DNA of 42,500 nucleotides, from positions 1-42,500 of the forward strand of contig NZ_CP019437.1 in assembly GCF_001940525.2 (NCBI RefSeq), given 5' to 3'. Of the stretch, positions 1 to 9,891 are shown one piece after another. Under the pieces are notes generated by a model. It did not search any database and was not told where the DNA came from. It worked only from the letters and a program-made list of their open reading frames with translations. Every line of letters begins with the position of its first letter. Position 1 is the stretch's first letter. This stretch comes from Thioclava nitratireducens (lineage in GTDB: Bacteria > Pseudomonadota > Alphaproteobacteria > Rhodobacterales > Rhodobacteraceae). A program made the position numbers and the translations under genes.

Positions 1-372
1 GCGCAGCCCCCTCAGATTCGTTTCGGGGAATCTCACGTCAAGCGCAAAGGTCGGTTGCCTGCTGGCTCGCCAGCTTGCTAGCTTCTACCTGCGATTCACG
101 TCGCCTTGGGGGACATGACGCATTTATCTGGCCGTCGGGGGCAAATAAGTCTGCCACGACAAATGAAAAAGCCTGTTGGCGACCAGCGAAATGCGATTCC
201 GATTCTCGAGGGGGTCCAACTCCTCACTTTCGGCAACTCTGCCTGAAACCGGGTTTCAATCCCGGCAGGTAGGTCGTGTCTGTTTGTAATCGAGGCCGAG
301 CTGCCAGCCGGGCTTGCCGCAATCCCAAGGGACGAAGACGCAACTTATTTGTGTTTGGCGATGGGCGGAAAA
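1..372. other. Intergenic region upstream of dnaA
   Basis: No gene is recognised here. This is where a dnaA promoter would lie, and in some bacteria oriC. I looked for DnaA boxes of the TTATNCACA type on both strands and found none convincing, so I do not call an origin. Two small inverted repeats are visible: GCTGG/CCAGC at 61-74 with a 4-base loop, and GAAACC/GGTTTC at 245-257 with a 1-base spacer, close before dnaA. Their role is unknown. Short open frames here have no recognisable product. Confidence 0.5.
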
Positions 373-1767
373 ATGACGGACGAAACTTGGGGGCAGGTCT
401 GCAATGAGCTTCAAAAAGCTGTTGGGCAAAACAACTACACGACCTGGATCGCTCCGCTCGAGCTGATCGACCTCGAGGACGGCATCGCCTCATTCCAAGC
501 ACCGACGAAATTCATGTGCGACTGGGTCTCGCGCAACTTTGCGGAACCGATCCTGAGCGAACTGCGTCGGGCGGGCATCTCTGCAGAGCGCGTCGACATC
601 TCGGTCCCGGCCCGTCGTCCGATGAACGGCACGGCGAATGGCGCGACCCGCCCTGCGGTTCCGGCCCCTGCCCCGGCTCCCGCTGCAGCCGCCAAGCTCC
701 GCAGGACCCCGCGTCCCGACGAGCCGCTTCCCGGCGCGCCGCTAGATTCGCGCTTCACCTTCGACAGCTTCGTCGTCGGCAAGCCGAACGAACTGGCCCA
801 TGCCGCCGCCAAGCGCGTTGCCGAAGGCGGCCCGGTCACGTTCAACCCGCTGTTCCTCTATGGCGGCGTCGGGCTTGGTAAGACCCACCTGATGCATGCG
901 ATCGCGCATGACCTGCAGCATCAGCGTCCGGATCTGCGCGTGCTCTACCTGTCGGCCGAGCAGTTCATGTATCGCTTCGTGCAGGCGCTGCGCGAAAAGC
1001 AGATCATGGACTTCAAGGAGATGTTCCGCTCGATCGACGTTCTGATGGTCGACGATGTGCAGTTCATCGCCGGGAAAGATTCCACGCAGGAAGAGTTCTT
1101 CCACACGTTCAACGCGCTCGTGGATCAGGGCAAACAGATCGTCATTTCGGCGGATCGTGCCCCGGGCGAGATCAAGGACCTCGAAGAGCGCATCAAGTCG
1201 CGCCTGTCCTGCGGTCTCGTCGTCGACCTGCACCCGACCGATTACGAACTGCGCCTCGGTATTCTTCAGACCAAGACCGAAGCCTACAAGGTTCAGTATC
1301 CCGACCTGCAGATCGCCCCCGGCGTTCTGGAATTCGTGGCACACCGGATCACCTCGAACGTGCGTATCCTCGAAGGCGCGCTGACCCGCCTCTTCGCCTA
1401 TGCCTCGCTGATCGGGCGCGAGATCACGATGGATCTGGCGCAGGAATGCCTCAAGGACCAGCTGCGTCAGTCCGAGCGCAAGGTCACCGTCGAAGAAATC
1501 CAGCGCAAGGTGGCGGAGCATTACAACGTCCGTCTCTCCGATCTCGTGGGGCCCAAGCGCCTGCGCGCCATCGCTCGTCCGCGCCAGGTGGCGATGTTCC
1601 TCGCGAAATCGCTGACCACCCGCTCGCTTCCCGATATCGGGCGCCGCTTCGGCGGGCGCGATCACACCACGATCATGCACGGCATCCGCAAGATCGAGGA
1701 ACTGCGCGGCACGGATTCGCAGCTCGCCGAAGATATCGAGTTGCTCCGCCGCCTCCTTGAAAGCTGA
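373..1767 (+). CDS. dnaA: Chromosomal replication initiator protein DnaA
   Basis: DnaA is the AAA+ ATPase that binds DnaA boxes and opens the origin. The 464-residue product has the expected layout. An N-terminal helicase-interaction domain comes first, followed by a flexible Pro/Ala-rich linker near residues 95-110. The AAA+ domain has Walker A GGVGLGKT near residue 164 and a Walker B ending VDDVQF. A C-terminal helix-turn-helix carries the DnaA signature (GGRDHTTIMH). I chose the ATG at 373 because a GGGCGGA ribosome-binding site sits just ahead; in-frame ATGs at 349 and 361 would add 8 or 4 residues. It is followed by dnaN 114 bases downstream, the usual bacterial order. Nothing looks truncated. 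Confidence 0.97.
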   Translation: MTDETWGQVCNELQKAVGQNNYTTWIAPLELIDLEDGIASFQAPTKFMCDWVSRNFAEPILSELRRAGISAERVDISVPARRPMNGTANGATRPAVPAPAPAPAAAAKLRRTPRPDEPLPGAPLDSRFTFDSFVVGKPNELAHAAAKRVAEGGPVTFNPLFLYGGVGLGKTHLMHAIAHDLQHQRPDLRVLYLSAEQFMYRFVQALREKQIMDFKEMFRSIDVLMVDDVQFIAGKDSTQEEFFHTFNALVDQGKQIVISADRAPGEIKDLEERIKSRLSCGLVVDLHPTDYELRLGILQTKTEAYKVQYPDLQIAPGVLEFVAHRITSNVRILEGALTRLFAYASLIGREITMDLAQECLKDQLRQSERKVTVEEIQRKVAEHYNVRLSDLVGPKRLRAIARPRQVAMFLAKSLTTRSLPDIGRRFGGRDHTTIMHGIRKIEELRGTDSQLAEDIELLRRLLES

Positions 1768-1881
1768 TCTGGCCCGCTGGGCTTGACGCTCCGGACAAAG
1801 CGACCGAATGTCTGCGAAAACCGTTGTGCCGGTGGTGCGAGGTGCTACCTTGCCAGCCCCGGAAAGTCGTGAGGGATCGAC

Positions 1882-3000
1882 ATGAAATTCAGCATCGAAC
1901 GCGCCGCGCTGCTCAAGGCCGTCTCGCAAGCGCAATCCGTTGTGGAACGCCGCAACACGATCCCGATCCTTGCTAACGTGCTGATCGAAGCCGAAGGCGA
2001 CACTGTCCAGTTCCGCGCGACCGACCTCGATATCGAGGTGGTCGACAAGGCGCCCGCGCAGGTCGAACAGGCCGGGGCCACGACGGTCTCGGCGGTCATG
2101 CTGCATGAAATCGTGCGCAAGCTACCCGATGGCGCGCTGGTCTCGATCTCGGACGACCCGGCCGCCGGGCGTCTGAACGTGCAGGCCGGTCGGTCGAGCT
2201 TCAACCTCGCCACGCTGCCGAAGGAAGACTTCCCGGTGATGGCTTCTTCGGAATACACGGCGAATTTCACGGCCAAGGCCGGGGTGCTCAAGCGCCTGTT
2301 CGACAAGTCGAAATTCGCGATCTCGACTGAAGAGACCCGCTATTACCTCAACGGCGTCTACATGCATATCGCGACCGGCGAAGACGGTCAGGTGCTGCGC
2401 TGCGTCGCCACCGACGGTCACCGTCTGGCGCGTATCGATTCCGGCCTGCCCGAAGGCGCCTCGGGTATGCCCGGCGTGATCGTGCCCCGCAAAACGGTGA
2501 ACGAGCTGCGCAAGCTGCTGGAGGACGACAATCAGGAAATCGCGGTCTCGGTCTCGGAAACCAAGGTCCGTTTCGCGACCCCGGTGATCACGCTGACCTC
2601 GAAGGTCATCGACGGCACCTTCCCCGATTACACCCGCGTCATCCCGACCGGGAACACCCGCCAGTTGGAAGTCGACGCATCGGAATTCGCAAAAGCGGTG
2701 GACCGTGTGGCGACCGTCTCGTCGGAGCGGTCGCGCGCGGTGAAACTGGCTCTGGAAGCCGACAAGCTGGTACTTTCGGTCAACGCACCCGATGCCGGTG
2801 CCGCGGAAGAAGAGCTGGTCGTGGCCTATGCCGACGAGCCGCTGGAGATCGGTTTCAACGCGAAATACCTGCTCGAGATCGCGAGCCAGGTCGATCGCGA
2901 AAATGCCGTCTTCCTGTTCAACTCCTCGGGCGATCCGACCCTGATGCGCGAAGGTGGCGACACTTCGGCGGTCTATGTGGTCATGCCGATGCGCGTGTGA
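1882..3000 (+). CDS. dnaN: DNA polymerase III subunit beta (sliding clamp)
   Basis: The beta clamp encircles DNA and tethers DNA polymerase III and repair polymerases. The 372-residue length is normal. The N-terminus (MKFSIERAALLKAVSQAQ) and C-terminus (YVVMPMRV) are typical, and the internal TRYYLNGVYMH and DGHRLA motifs are diagnostic of the three-domain clamp fold. A GAGGG ribosome-binding site lies ahead of the ATG. dnaN follows dnaA by 114 bases and precedes recF by 52 bases. Dimerisation and cytoplasmic location come from family knowledge. Confidence 0.97.
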   Translation: MKFSIERAALLKAVSQAQSVVERRNTIPILANVLIEAEGDTVQFRATDLDIEVVDKAPAQVEQAGATTVSAVMLHEIVRKLPDGALVSISDDPAAGRLNVQAGRSSFNLATLPKEDFPVMASSEYTANFTAKAGVLKRLFDKSKFAISTEETRYYLNGVYMHIATGEDGQVLRCVATDGHRLARIDSGLPEGASGMPGVIVPRKTVNELRKLLEDDNQEIAVSVSETKVRFATPVITLTSKVIDGTFPDYTRVIPTGNTRQLEVDASEFAKAVDRVATVSSERSRAVKLALEADKLVLSVNAPDAGAAEEELVVAYADEPLEIGFNAKYLLEIASQVDRENAVFLFNSSGDPTLMREGGDTSAVYVVMPMRV

Positions 3001-3052
3001 GGCCTGACGGAAGCCTCCGGCGGGGATATTTCCATCGAGAAGAAGAGGCGCG

Positions 3053-4111
3053 ATGCTGCGTGAACTGAAGATATTGCAGTTCCGCTCGCATCGTCGTGCC
3101 GAAATCGCTTTCGACGGGCGGCCCGTGGCAATCTACGGGCCCAACGGCGCGGGCAAGACGAATATCCTCGAGGCGGTGTCGCTGCTCTCACCCGGGCGTG
3201 GGCTGCGCCGGGCGCAGGCCGACGAGTTGATGCGCCGCGCCGAAGCCGTTGGCTGGAAGCTGCGCGCCGTCACCGACACCCATGAGATCGAGACCTCCGC
3301 CCTGCCCGGCGAGTCCCGCCGGGTCGAGATCGATGGCAAAGCCGCGCCGCAGGTGGCACTGGCGCAGATTCTGCGGGTGCTGTGGCTGGTGCCCTCGATG
3401 GACCGGCTCTGGATCGAAGGGGCCGAAGGGCGCAGGCGGTTTCTCGACCGGATGGTGATGAGCTTCACCCCCGCCCATGCCGAGGTCACGCTGGCCTATG
3501 AAAAGGCGATGCGCGAGCGGAACCGCTTGCTCAAGGACATGGTCCGCGATCCGAACTGGTATCACGCGCTGGAGGCGCAGATGGCCGAAGCTGGCGCTGC
3601 GATCCGGGCGAACCGGGCCGAAGCCCTCACGCGGATCATGCAGGCGCAGGCGGATGCGGCGACGGCGTTTCCAGCAGCGCATCTGGTCCTCGAGAACGAA
3701 GGCCCCGGGGATCTGGCCGCAGCCCTCGACGCCAATCGCCCGCGCGACATGTCAGCGGGCCGCACGCTGGAGGGGCCGCACCGGGCCGATCTTCTCGCCA
3801 CATATGTCGAGAAAGATGCCCCCGCCGCGCAATGCTCTACCGGGGAGCAGAAGGCGCTGCTGATCTCGCTGATCCTCGCCAATGCGCGGGCGCTTGCGGG
3901 CGAGGATGTGGTGCTTTTGCTCGACGAGGTCGCCGCCCATCTGGACTCCGGCCGGCGCGCGGCGCTTTATGACGAAATCTGCGCGATGGGCGCGCAGGTG
4001 TTGATGACCGGCACGGGAGCTGAGCTGTTCGACGCGCTCGGGGACCGGGGACAATATCTCGAAGTGGTCGAGGGGCCGCAGGGCTCTGAGGTGAGGGAGG
4101 CTATGCCGTGA
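3053..4111 (+). CDS. recF: DNA replication and repair protein RecF
   Basis: RecF is an SMC-like ATPase that, with RecO and RecR, helps load RecA at gapped DNA. The 352-residue product has a Walker A motif GPNGAGKT at residues 29-36, an ABC-type signature (CSTGEQKALL) and a Walker B/D-loop (LLLDEVAAHLD) near the C-terminus. The length is slightly below the usual 360-370. Its stop codon overlaps the GTG start of the next gene (shared GTGA at 4108-4111), so the VOC gene is probably translationally coupled. Confidence 0.96.
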   Translation: MLRELKILQFRSHRRAEIAFDGRPVAIYGPNGAGKTNILEAVSLLSPGRGLRRAQADELMRRAEAVGWKLRAVTDTHEIETSALPGESRRVEIDGKAAPQVALAQILRVLWLVPSMDRLWIEGAEGRRRFLDRMVMSFTPAHAEVTLAYEKAMRERNRLLKDMVRDPNWYHALEAQMAEAGAAIRANRAEALTRIMQAQADAATAFPAAHLVLENEGPGDLAAALDANRPRDMSAGRTLEGPHRADLLATYVEKDAPAAQCSTGEQKALLISLILANARALAGEDVVLLLDEVAAHLDSGRRAALYDEICAMGAQVLMTGTGAELFDALGDRGQYLEVVEGPQGSEVREAMP

Positions 4112-4536
4112 GCTATCCGCAGCAACGTGTGACGCTGATCACGCTGGGCGTGGCCGATCTCGACCAGTCGAAGCGCTTCTACGCAGCGCTCGGCTGGCAG
4201 CCCCATGCCGAGCAGGAGGACGTCGCCTTCTACCAGTTGCACGGGATGGCGCTGAGCCTGTTCTCCTTGCCGGCGCTGGCCGCCGATCAGGGCCTTACCC
4301 GCGCAAGGCTGGGCACAGGTGCGATGACGCTGGCGCAGAACTTCGACAGCCCCGAAGACGTGGATGCCGCTTTTGCTGCCGCCCTCAAGGCAGGCGCAAC
4401 CGAATTGAAAGCCCCCGAGAAGACTTTCTGGGGCGGCTATGCGGGCTATTACGCCGATCCCGACCACCATGTCTGGGAACTTGCCCATAATCCCTTCTGG
4501 CCGCTGGCCGACGACGGAAGCCTTACCCTCCCATGA
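4108..4536 (+). CDS. VOC (glyoxalase/bleomycin resistance) family protein
   Basis: This 142-residue protein has the vicinal-oxygen-chelate pattern: RVTLITLGVADLDQSKRFY at the start, a central GTGAMTLAQN segment, and YYADPDHHVWELAHNP near the end with candidate metal ligands (His, Glu). Such proteins are small metal-dependent isomerases, dioxygenases or resistance proteins; the substrate cannot be told from sequence. Translation starts at a GTG overlapping the recF stop. Its own stop overlaps the ATG of the LysE-family gene (ATGA, 4533-4536). The tight coupling suggests one transcript with recF. Confidence 0.8.
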   Translation: MSYPQQRVTLITLGVADLDQSKRFYAALGWQPHAEQEDVAFYQLHGMALSLFSLPALAADQGLTRARLGTGAMTLAQNFDSPEDVDAAFAAALKAGATELKAPEKTFWGGYAGYYADPDHHVWELAHNPFWPLADDGSLTLP

Positions 4537-5153
4537 CCCTCACCTTATCGCAGATCGCGCTCTACACCGGCGCGCTTCTGGTTCTCTTCCTCACCCCCGG
4601 GCCGGTCTGGCTCGCCCTTCTCGCTCGCGCGATGGCCGGCGGGTTCGCCTCTGCATGGCCGCTCGCGCTTGGCGTGACGGTGGGCGACATGGTCTGGCCC
4701 GCACTCGCAATCTTGGGCGTATCGTGGCTGGTCGGCGAATTCAGCTGGTTCCTCGATGCGCTGCGCTGGGTGGCGGTCGCGATGTTCGTGGGGATGGGGG
4801 CGCTCCTGATCCGCCATGCCGAACATCAGATCAGCTCCGACAGCCGCCTGACGCGCCCGGGCATGTGGGCGGGCTTCGTCGCCGGGCTCATCGTGATCAT
4901 CGGCAATCCCAAGGCGATCCTGTTCTACATGGGCATCCTGCCGGGCTTCTTTCCGATCGCCACGATGACCTGGATCGACATCGCCACGGTCAGTCTGATC
5001 TCGGCCATCGTACCGCTGACCGGCAACCTTATCCTCGCCGCCTTCGTGGGCCGCATCCGCGCCTTTGTACAAAGCCGCGGCAAGCTCGCAAAGCTCAACC
5101 GGATCGCGGGTGGGCTGATGATCCTCGTCGGCCTTCTTATCGCCGTGACGTGA
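4533..5153 (+). CDS. LysE family translocator
   Basis: This 206-residue inner-membrane protein has about six hydrophobic segments. It carries the LysE/RhtB family pattern TPGPVWLALLARAMAGGF near residues 20-40 and the NPKAILFYMGILPGFF motif in the middle. Relatives export amino acids or similar small molecules; the substrate here is unknown. The start overlaps the preceding VOC gene by 4 bases. Together the two genes sit between recF and gyrB, which are often adjacent in other bacteria, so this pair is an insertion into a usually conserved block. Confidence 0.85.
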   Translation: MTLTLSQIALYTGALLVLFLTPGPVWLALLARAMAGGFASAWPLALGVTVGDMVWPALAILGVSWLVGEFSWFLDALRWVAVAMFVGMGALLIRHAEHQISSDSRLTRPGMWAGFVAGLIVIIGNPKAILFYMGILPGFFPIATMTWIDIATVSLISAIVPLTGNLILAAFVGRIRAFVQSRGKLAKLNRIAGGLMILVGLLIAVT

Positions 5154-5174
5154 CCCCCTAAATCTTGTGTCTGA

Positions 5175-7685
<2,511 letters not shown>

Positions 7686-8088
7686 TGGGTTGTAGGTTTG
7701 CGCAAAGCTTTGCATTCTACTCAAAGGTTTGCGTGATTTGCGCATAAGTTTGCGCTACGGAAAAGTAGTTGGGATTCGCTGCTCGGAAATTTTTTGATTT
7801 TCTGACCGTGTCGCGTACGTTTTTCCGCTCTCGGCGGCTGTCACATCCTGGCAGGCGCTCGCAATCACGACCTCTTGCCGATCTGGGTGCCGGCGCAGTT
7901 CGCCCATCCCATCATTGCCGCTACCTCACTCAATCGGCGCGAACTGGCGATACGCACGTAGCACTGCGGATGGGCCTCCCCACACCATAAGCTGCAGGCC
8001 CGACGAGTTGCCGCGTGGCATACCTCGCTGACATCGGGGGCTCGCTTACGCCGGATAGATACGATGCGTAGGCATTGACTTTGTCCGG
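7686..8088. other. Intergenic region between gyrB and an IS3 element
   Basis: No complete gene is recognised. The first 70 bases hold a TTTGCG repeat array, listed separately. From about 7865 a plus-strand frame reads PIWVPAQFAHPIIAATSL and stops near 7960. It looks protein-like but I cannot place it, and it may be a gene remnant. A 62-codon minus-strand frame at 7930-8118 runs into the IS end and is not a credible gene. Confidence 0.4.
7697..7755. repeat. TTTGCG repeat array, copy 1
   Basis: Four TTTGCG units start at 7697, 7728, 7737 and 7749, with a related TTTGCA at 7709. The array includes the palindromes TTTGCGCAAA (7697-7706) and GCAAAGCTTTGC (7702-7713). The last two units form a 12-base-period direct repeat (TTTGCGCATAAGTTTGCGC, 7737-7755). 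The same three elements recur inverted at 37800-37839. The 12-base spacing resembles the TTTGCAAA-N4-TTTGCAAA sites known for PccR-type short-chain acyl regulators of Rhodobacterales, so an operator is likely. The regulated gene is not evident. Confidence 0.6.
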
Positions 8089-8114
8089 TGACCTGCCCCC
8101 CTTGGGGCCCTCGT

Positions 8115-9023
8115 TCATAACGAGAGTCTGCAGGTTTGAGATTGGTAGTCGGATCGGTTGTTGTGGGCAAGCGCGCCGGGCGCGGAGCCCTCAAATTGCT
8201 CAAGCGTCCGGCGCGCTTCGAGCGGCGTCTGGTTTCCCAGAGACGAGTGCGGTCTGACGGCGTTGTAGTCGTAGCGCCAGAGCGCCAACTTGCGCCGGGC
8301 ATCGTCCAGTGTGTCGAAGATCTCCTCGTTTAATAATTCGTCGCGCAGGCTTCCGTTGAAGGACTCGATGAACGCGTTCTGCTGCGGCTTGCCGGGGTCG
8401 ATGTAGTGCCAGGGAATGGCGTTCTGGTCGGCCCATCTCAGGATGGCCCGGCTGGTGAACTCCGTCCCGTTGTCGCTGACAATGCAAGCAGGCTTTCCGT
8501 AGATCCGCACCAGCGCATCGAGTTCACGGGCAACACGCTTGCCCGATATACTGGTATCGGCGACCAGGCACAGGTTCTCTCTGCAACAATCGTCGATCAC
8601 GGCCAAAATACGGAACTTGCGCGAGGCGCCGAAGCTGTCCGCCAGGAAGTCGAGCGACCAGCGCGCATTGGGATGCGCCGCCGCAGGCATCGGCGTGCGT
8701 GACCCGCGAGCCCGCTTGCGTCCACGCCGTCGCTTCACCGATAGCCCTTCCTCGCGATAGAGCCGATACAGCTTCTTGTGGTTCATGGTCATGCCCTTGC
8801 GCTCAAGCAGGATGCCGATCCGGCGATAGCCAAACCGGCGCCGCTTCCCGGCGATCTCCTTCATCTCCTCGCGGATCTCGGGGCAGTCCGGCGGGCGTGT
8901 GCGCCGGACCGTCTTGGGGTCGACACCGACAAGCTGGCAGGCCCGACGCTGCGAGATGTCATGATCCCGCATCGCCCTGAGCGCCGCCTCTCGCCGCCTG
9001 GTCAATGTCGTCAGTTCTTTCCC
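8115..9023 (-). CDS. IS3-family transposase OrfB (DDE integrase domain)
   Basis: This is the catalytic half of the transposase. The rve integrase core shows the DDE residues in [18 protein letters not shown] and [12 protein letters not shown]. Upstream lies an HTH_21-like segment ([18 protein letters not shown]). The 5' limit given is the frameshift site; an internal ATG at 8972 could start OrfB alone. The C-terminal tail runs to 8115, close to the left inverted repeat. All catalytic residues are present, so the element may still be active. Confidence 0.88.
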   Translation of the reverse strand, partial: GKELTTLTRRREAALRAMRDHDISQRRACQLVGVDPKTVRRTRPPDCPEIREEMKEIAGKRRRFGYRRIGILLERKGMTMNHKKLYRLYREEGLSVKRRRGRKRARGSRTPMPAAAHPNARWSLDFLADSFGASRKFRILAVIDDCCRENLCLVADTSISGKRVARELDALVRIYGKPACIVSDNGTEFTSRAILRWADQNAIPWHYIDPGKPQQNAFIESFNGSLRDELLNEEIFDTLDDARRKLALWRYDYNAVRPHSSLGNQTPLEARRTLEQFEGSAPGALAHNNRSDYQSQTCRLSL

Positions 9024-9274
9024 AGCAGATCCTTCAGAACCACGTTGTCGAGCATGGTGTCGGCCAACAGACGTTTGAGCTTGGCGTTTTCGTCTTCGAG
9101 CGCCTTCAGCCTGGCTGCCTCGGAGAGCTCCATGCCACCATACTTGGCCTTGAACTTGTAAAAGGTCGCCGGGCTGAGGCCATGCCTGCGGCACACATCA
9201 GCTGTCGGCATGCCTGCCTCCTGCTCCTTGATCATCCCAATAATCTGCGCCTCGGTGAAACGGCTTTTTCGCAT
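9011..9274 (-). CDS. IS3-family transposase OrfA (helix-turn-helix)
   Basis: This 87-residue protein has an N-terminal Tnp_1-type helix-turn-helix ([17 protein letters not shown] ... [13 protein letters not shown]) and a C-terminal leucine-zipper-like helix ([17 protein letters not shown]). It recognises the IS ends. A slippery heptamer G GGA AAG lies at 9017-9023 (read on the minus strand), immediately before the orfA stop at 9011-9013. A -1 slip there joins OrfA to OrfB. Confidence 0.88.
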   Translation of the reverse strand: MRKSRFTEAQIIGMIKEQEAGMPTADVCRRHGLSPATFYKFKAKYGGMELSEAARLKALEDENAKLKRLLADTMLDNVVLKDLLGKN

Positions 9275-9341
9275 TCGTCTGCTCCTTCAGAGTTGGCGCA
9301 GACTCTACACTACGTTGAGGGATCCCGCGGGGGGCAGGTCA

Positions 9342-9864
9342 CTGACGTCGAATAAAAGCTTTGTCCCGCACACCGGTCCTTCAGTCTGATGAAACGCTGC
9401 GCGATGCACGAACGACCGCTTCGGTGAAATCGCGCTGCGGCGCGGGACCTCTGGCTTGAATGTCCGCTTTGGGCCGTTCACTGCGCCCAAGCAGGAAGGG
9501 CGGGAAGCATGCGTAAATGGGCGGACCCTGCTCTAAGGTCGAGCTCCCGATAAGATCTCAGCATTGCCGTGAGAATAGGGAGACGGTCCAGTCTCCGGGG
9601 ATCAGATCAGGAGTGAGGCGGGTGGCATATGTCATCCACGCGCGTGGTCTCGCAACTTTCAAGATTCCGCATCGCTTTGGCCTGATCCGCCGCAACATAA
9701 GGATATCCACCTTCCGAACGACTGCGTAACTCATGCTTTCGGTAACGAAAAGTTCGACATCTCCGGAAGGGCGAGGGCGACCGCGCACGCGGCAAAATAT
9801 GCAGGGGGCGGATGCTCCATCATGAGAAAAGAGCTCTCCGCGCCACCGGTTACGACGAATGTCA
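9342..9864. other. Intergenic region with no recognised gene
   Basis: About 520 bases between the IS and the end of the dihydroxyacetone-kinase-type gene. Open frames of up to about 76 codons exist on both strands, but none has a recognisable product, convincing ribosome-binding site or domain. It looks like decayed or non-coding DNA at the edge of the catabolic region. Confidence 0.5.
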
Positions 9865-9882
9865 GGGCGCCGAAGGGCGCCC
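9865..9882 (-). terminator. Hairpin downstream of the kinase gene
   Basis: A perfect 7-bp GC-rich stem (GGGCGCC/GGCGCCC) with a GAAG loop, 9 bases beyond the kinase stop on the minus strand. There is no strong U-tract, so it could be a terminator or an mRNA 3'-end stabiliser. Confidence 0.5.
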
Positions 9883-9891
9883 CGGACCTGA

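Larger units (their letters stand above)
8089..9341 (-). mobile_element. IS3-family insertion sequence, apparently intact
   Basis: The element is about 1253 bases, bounded by inverted repeats sharing TGACCTGCCCCCC: direct at 8089-8101, complementary at 9329-9341. It encodes orfA and orfB on the minus strand in overlapping frames, the IS3-family design that gives an OrfAB transposase by -1 frameshifting. No convincing target-site duplication is seen at the ends, so either the exact ends are off by a few bases or the flanks have rearranged. It separates the gyrB side from the catabolic clusters. Confidence 0.88.

Noticed and set aside
1..372. Possible oriC upstream of dnaA
   Set aside because: No cluster of DnaA boxes or AT-rich unwinding region was found; in many alphaproteobacteria the origin lies elsewhere, near hemE.
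742..2106. Long minus-strand open frame (454 codons) opposite dnaA and dnaN
   Set aside because: It is the complement of two certain genes in GC-rich DNA; no domain or ribosome-binding site.
8084..9346. Target-site duplication around the first IS3 element
   Set aside because: The bases next to the two ends do not match for 3 to 5 positions in any plausible choice of ends.
9558..9795. Minus-strand frames of 62-76 codons after the first IS
   Set aside because: No family pattern, no ribosome-binding site, and they overlap each other in different frames.
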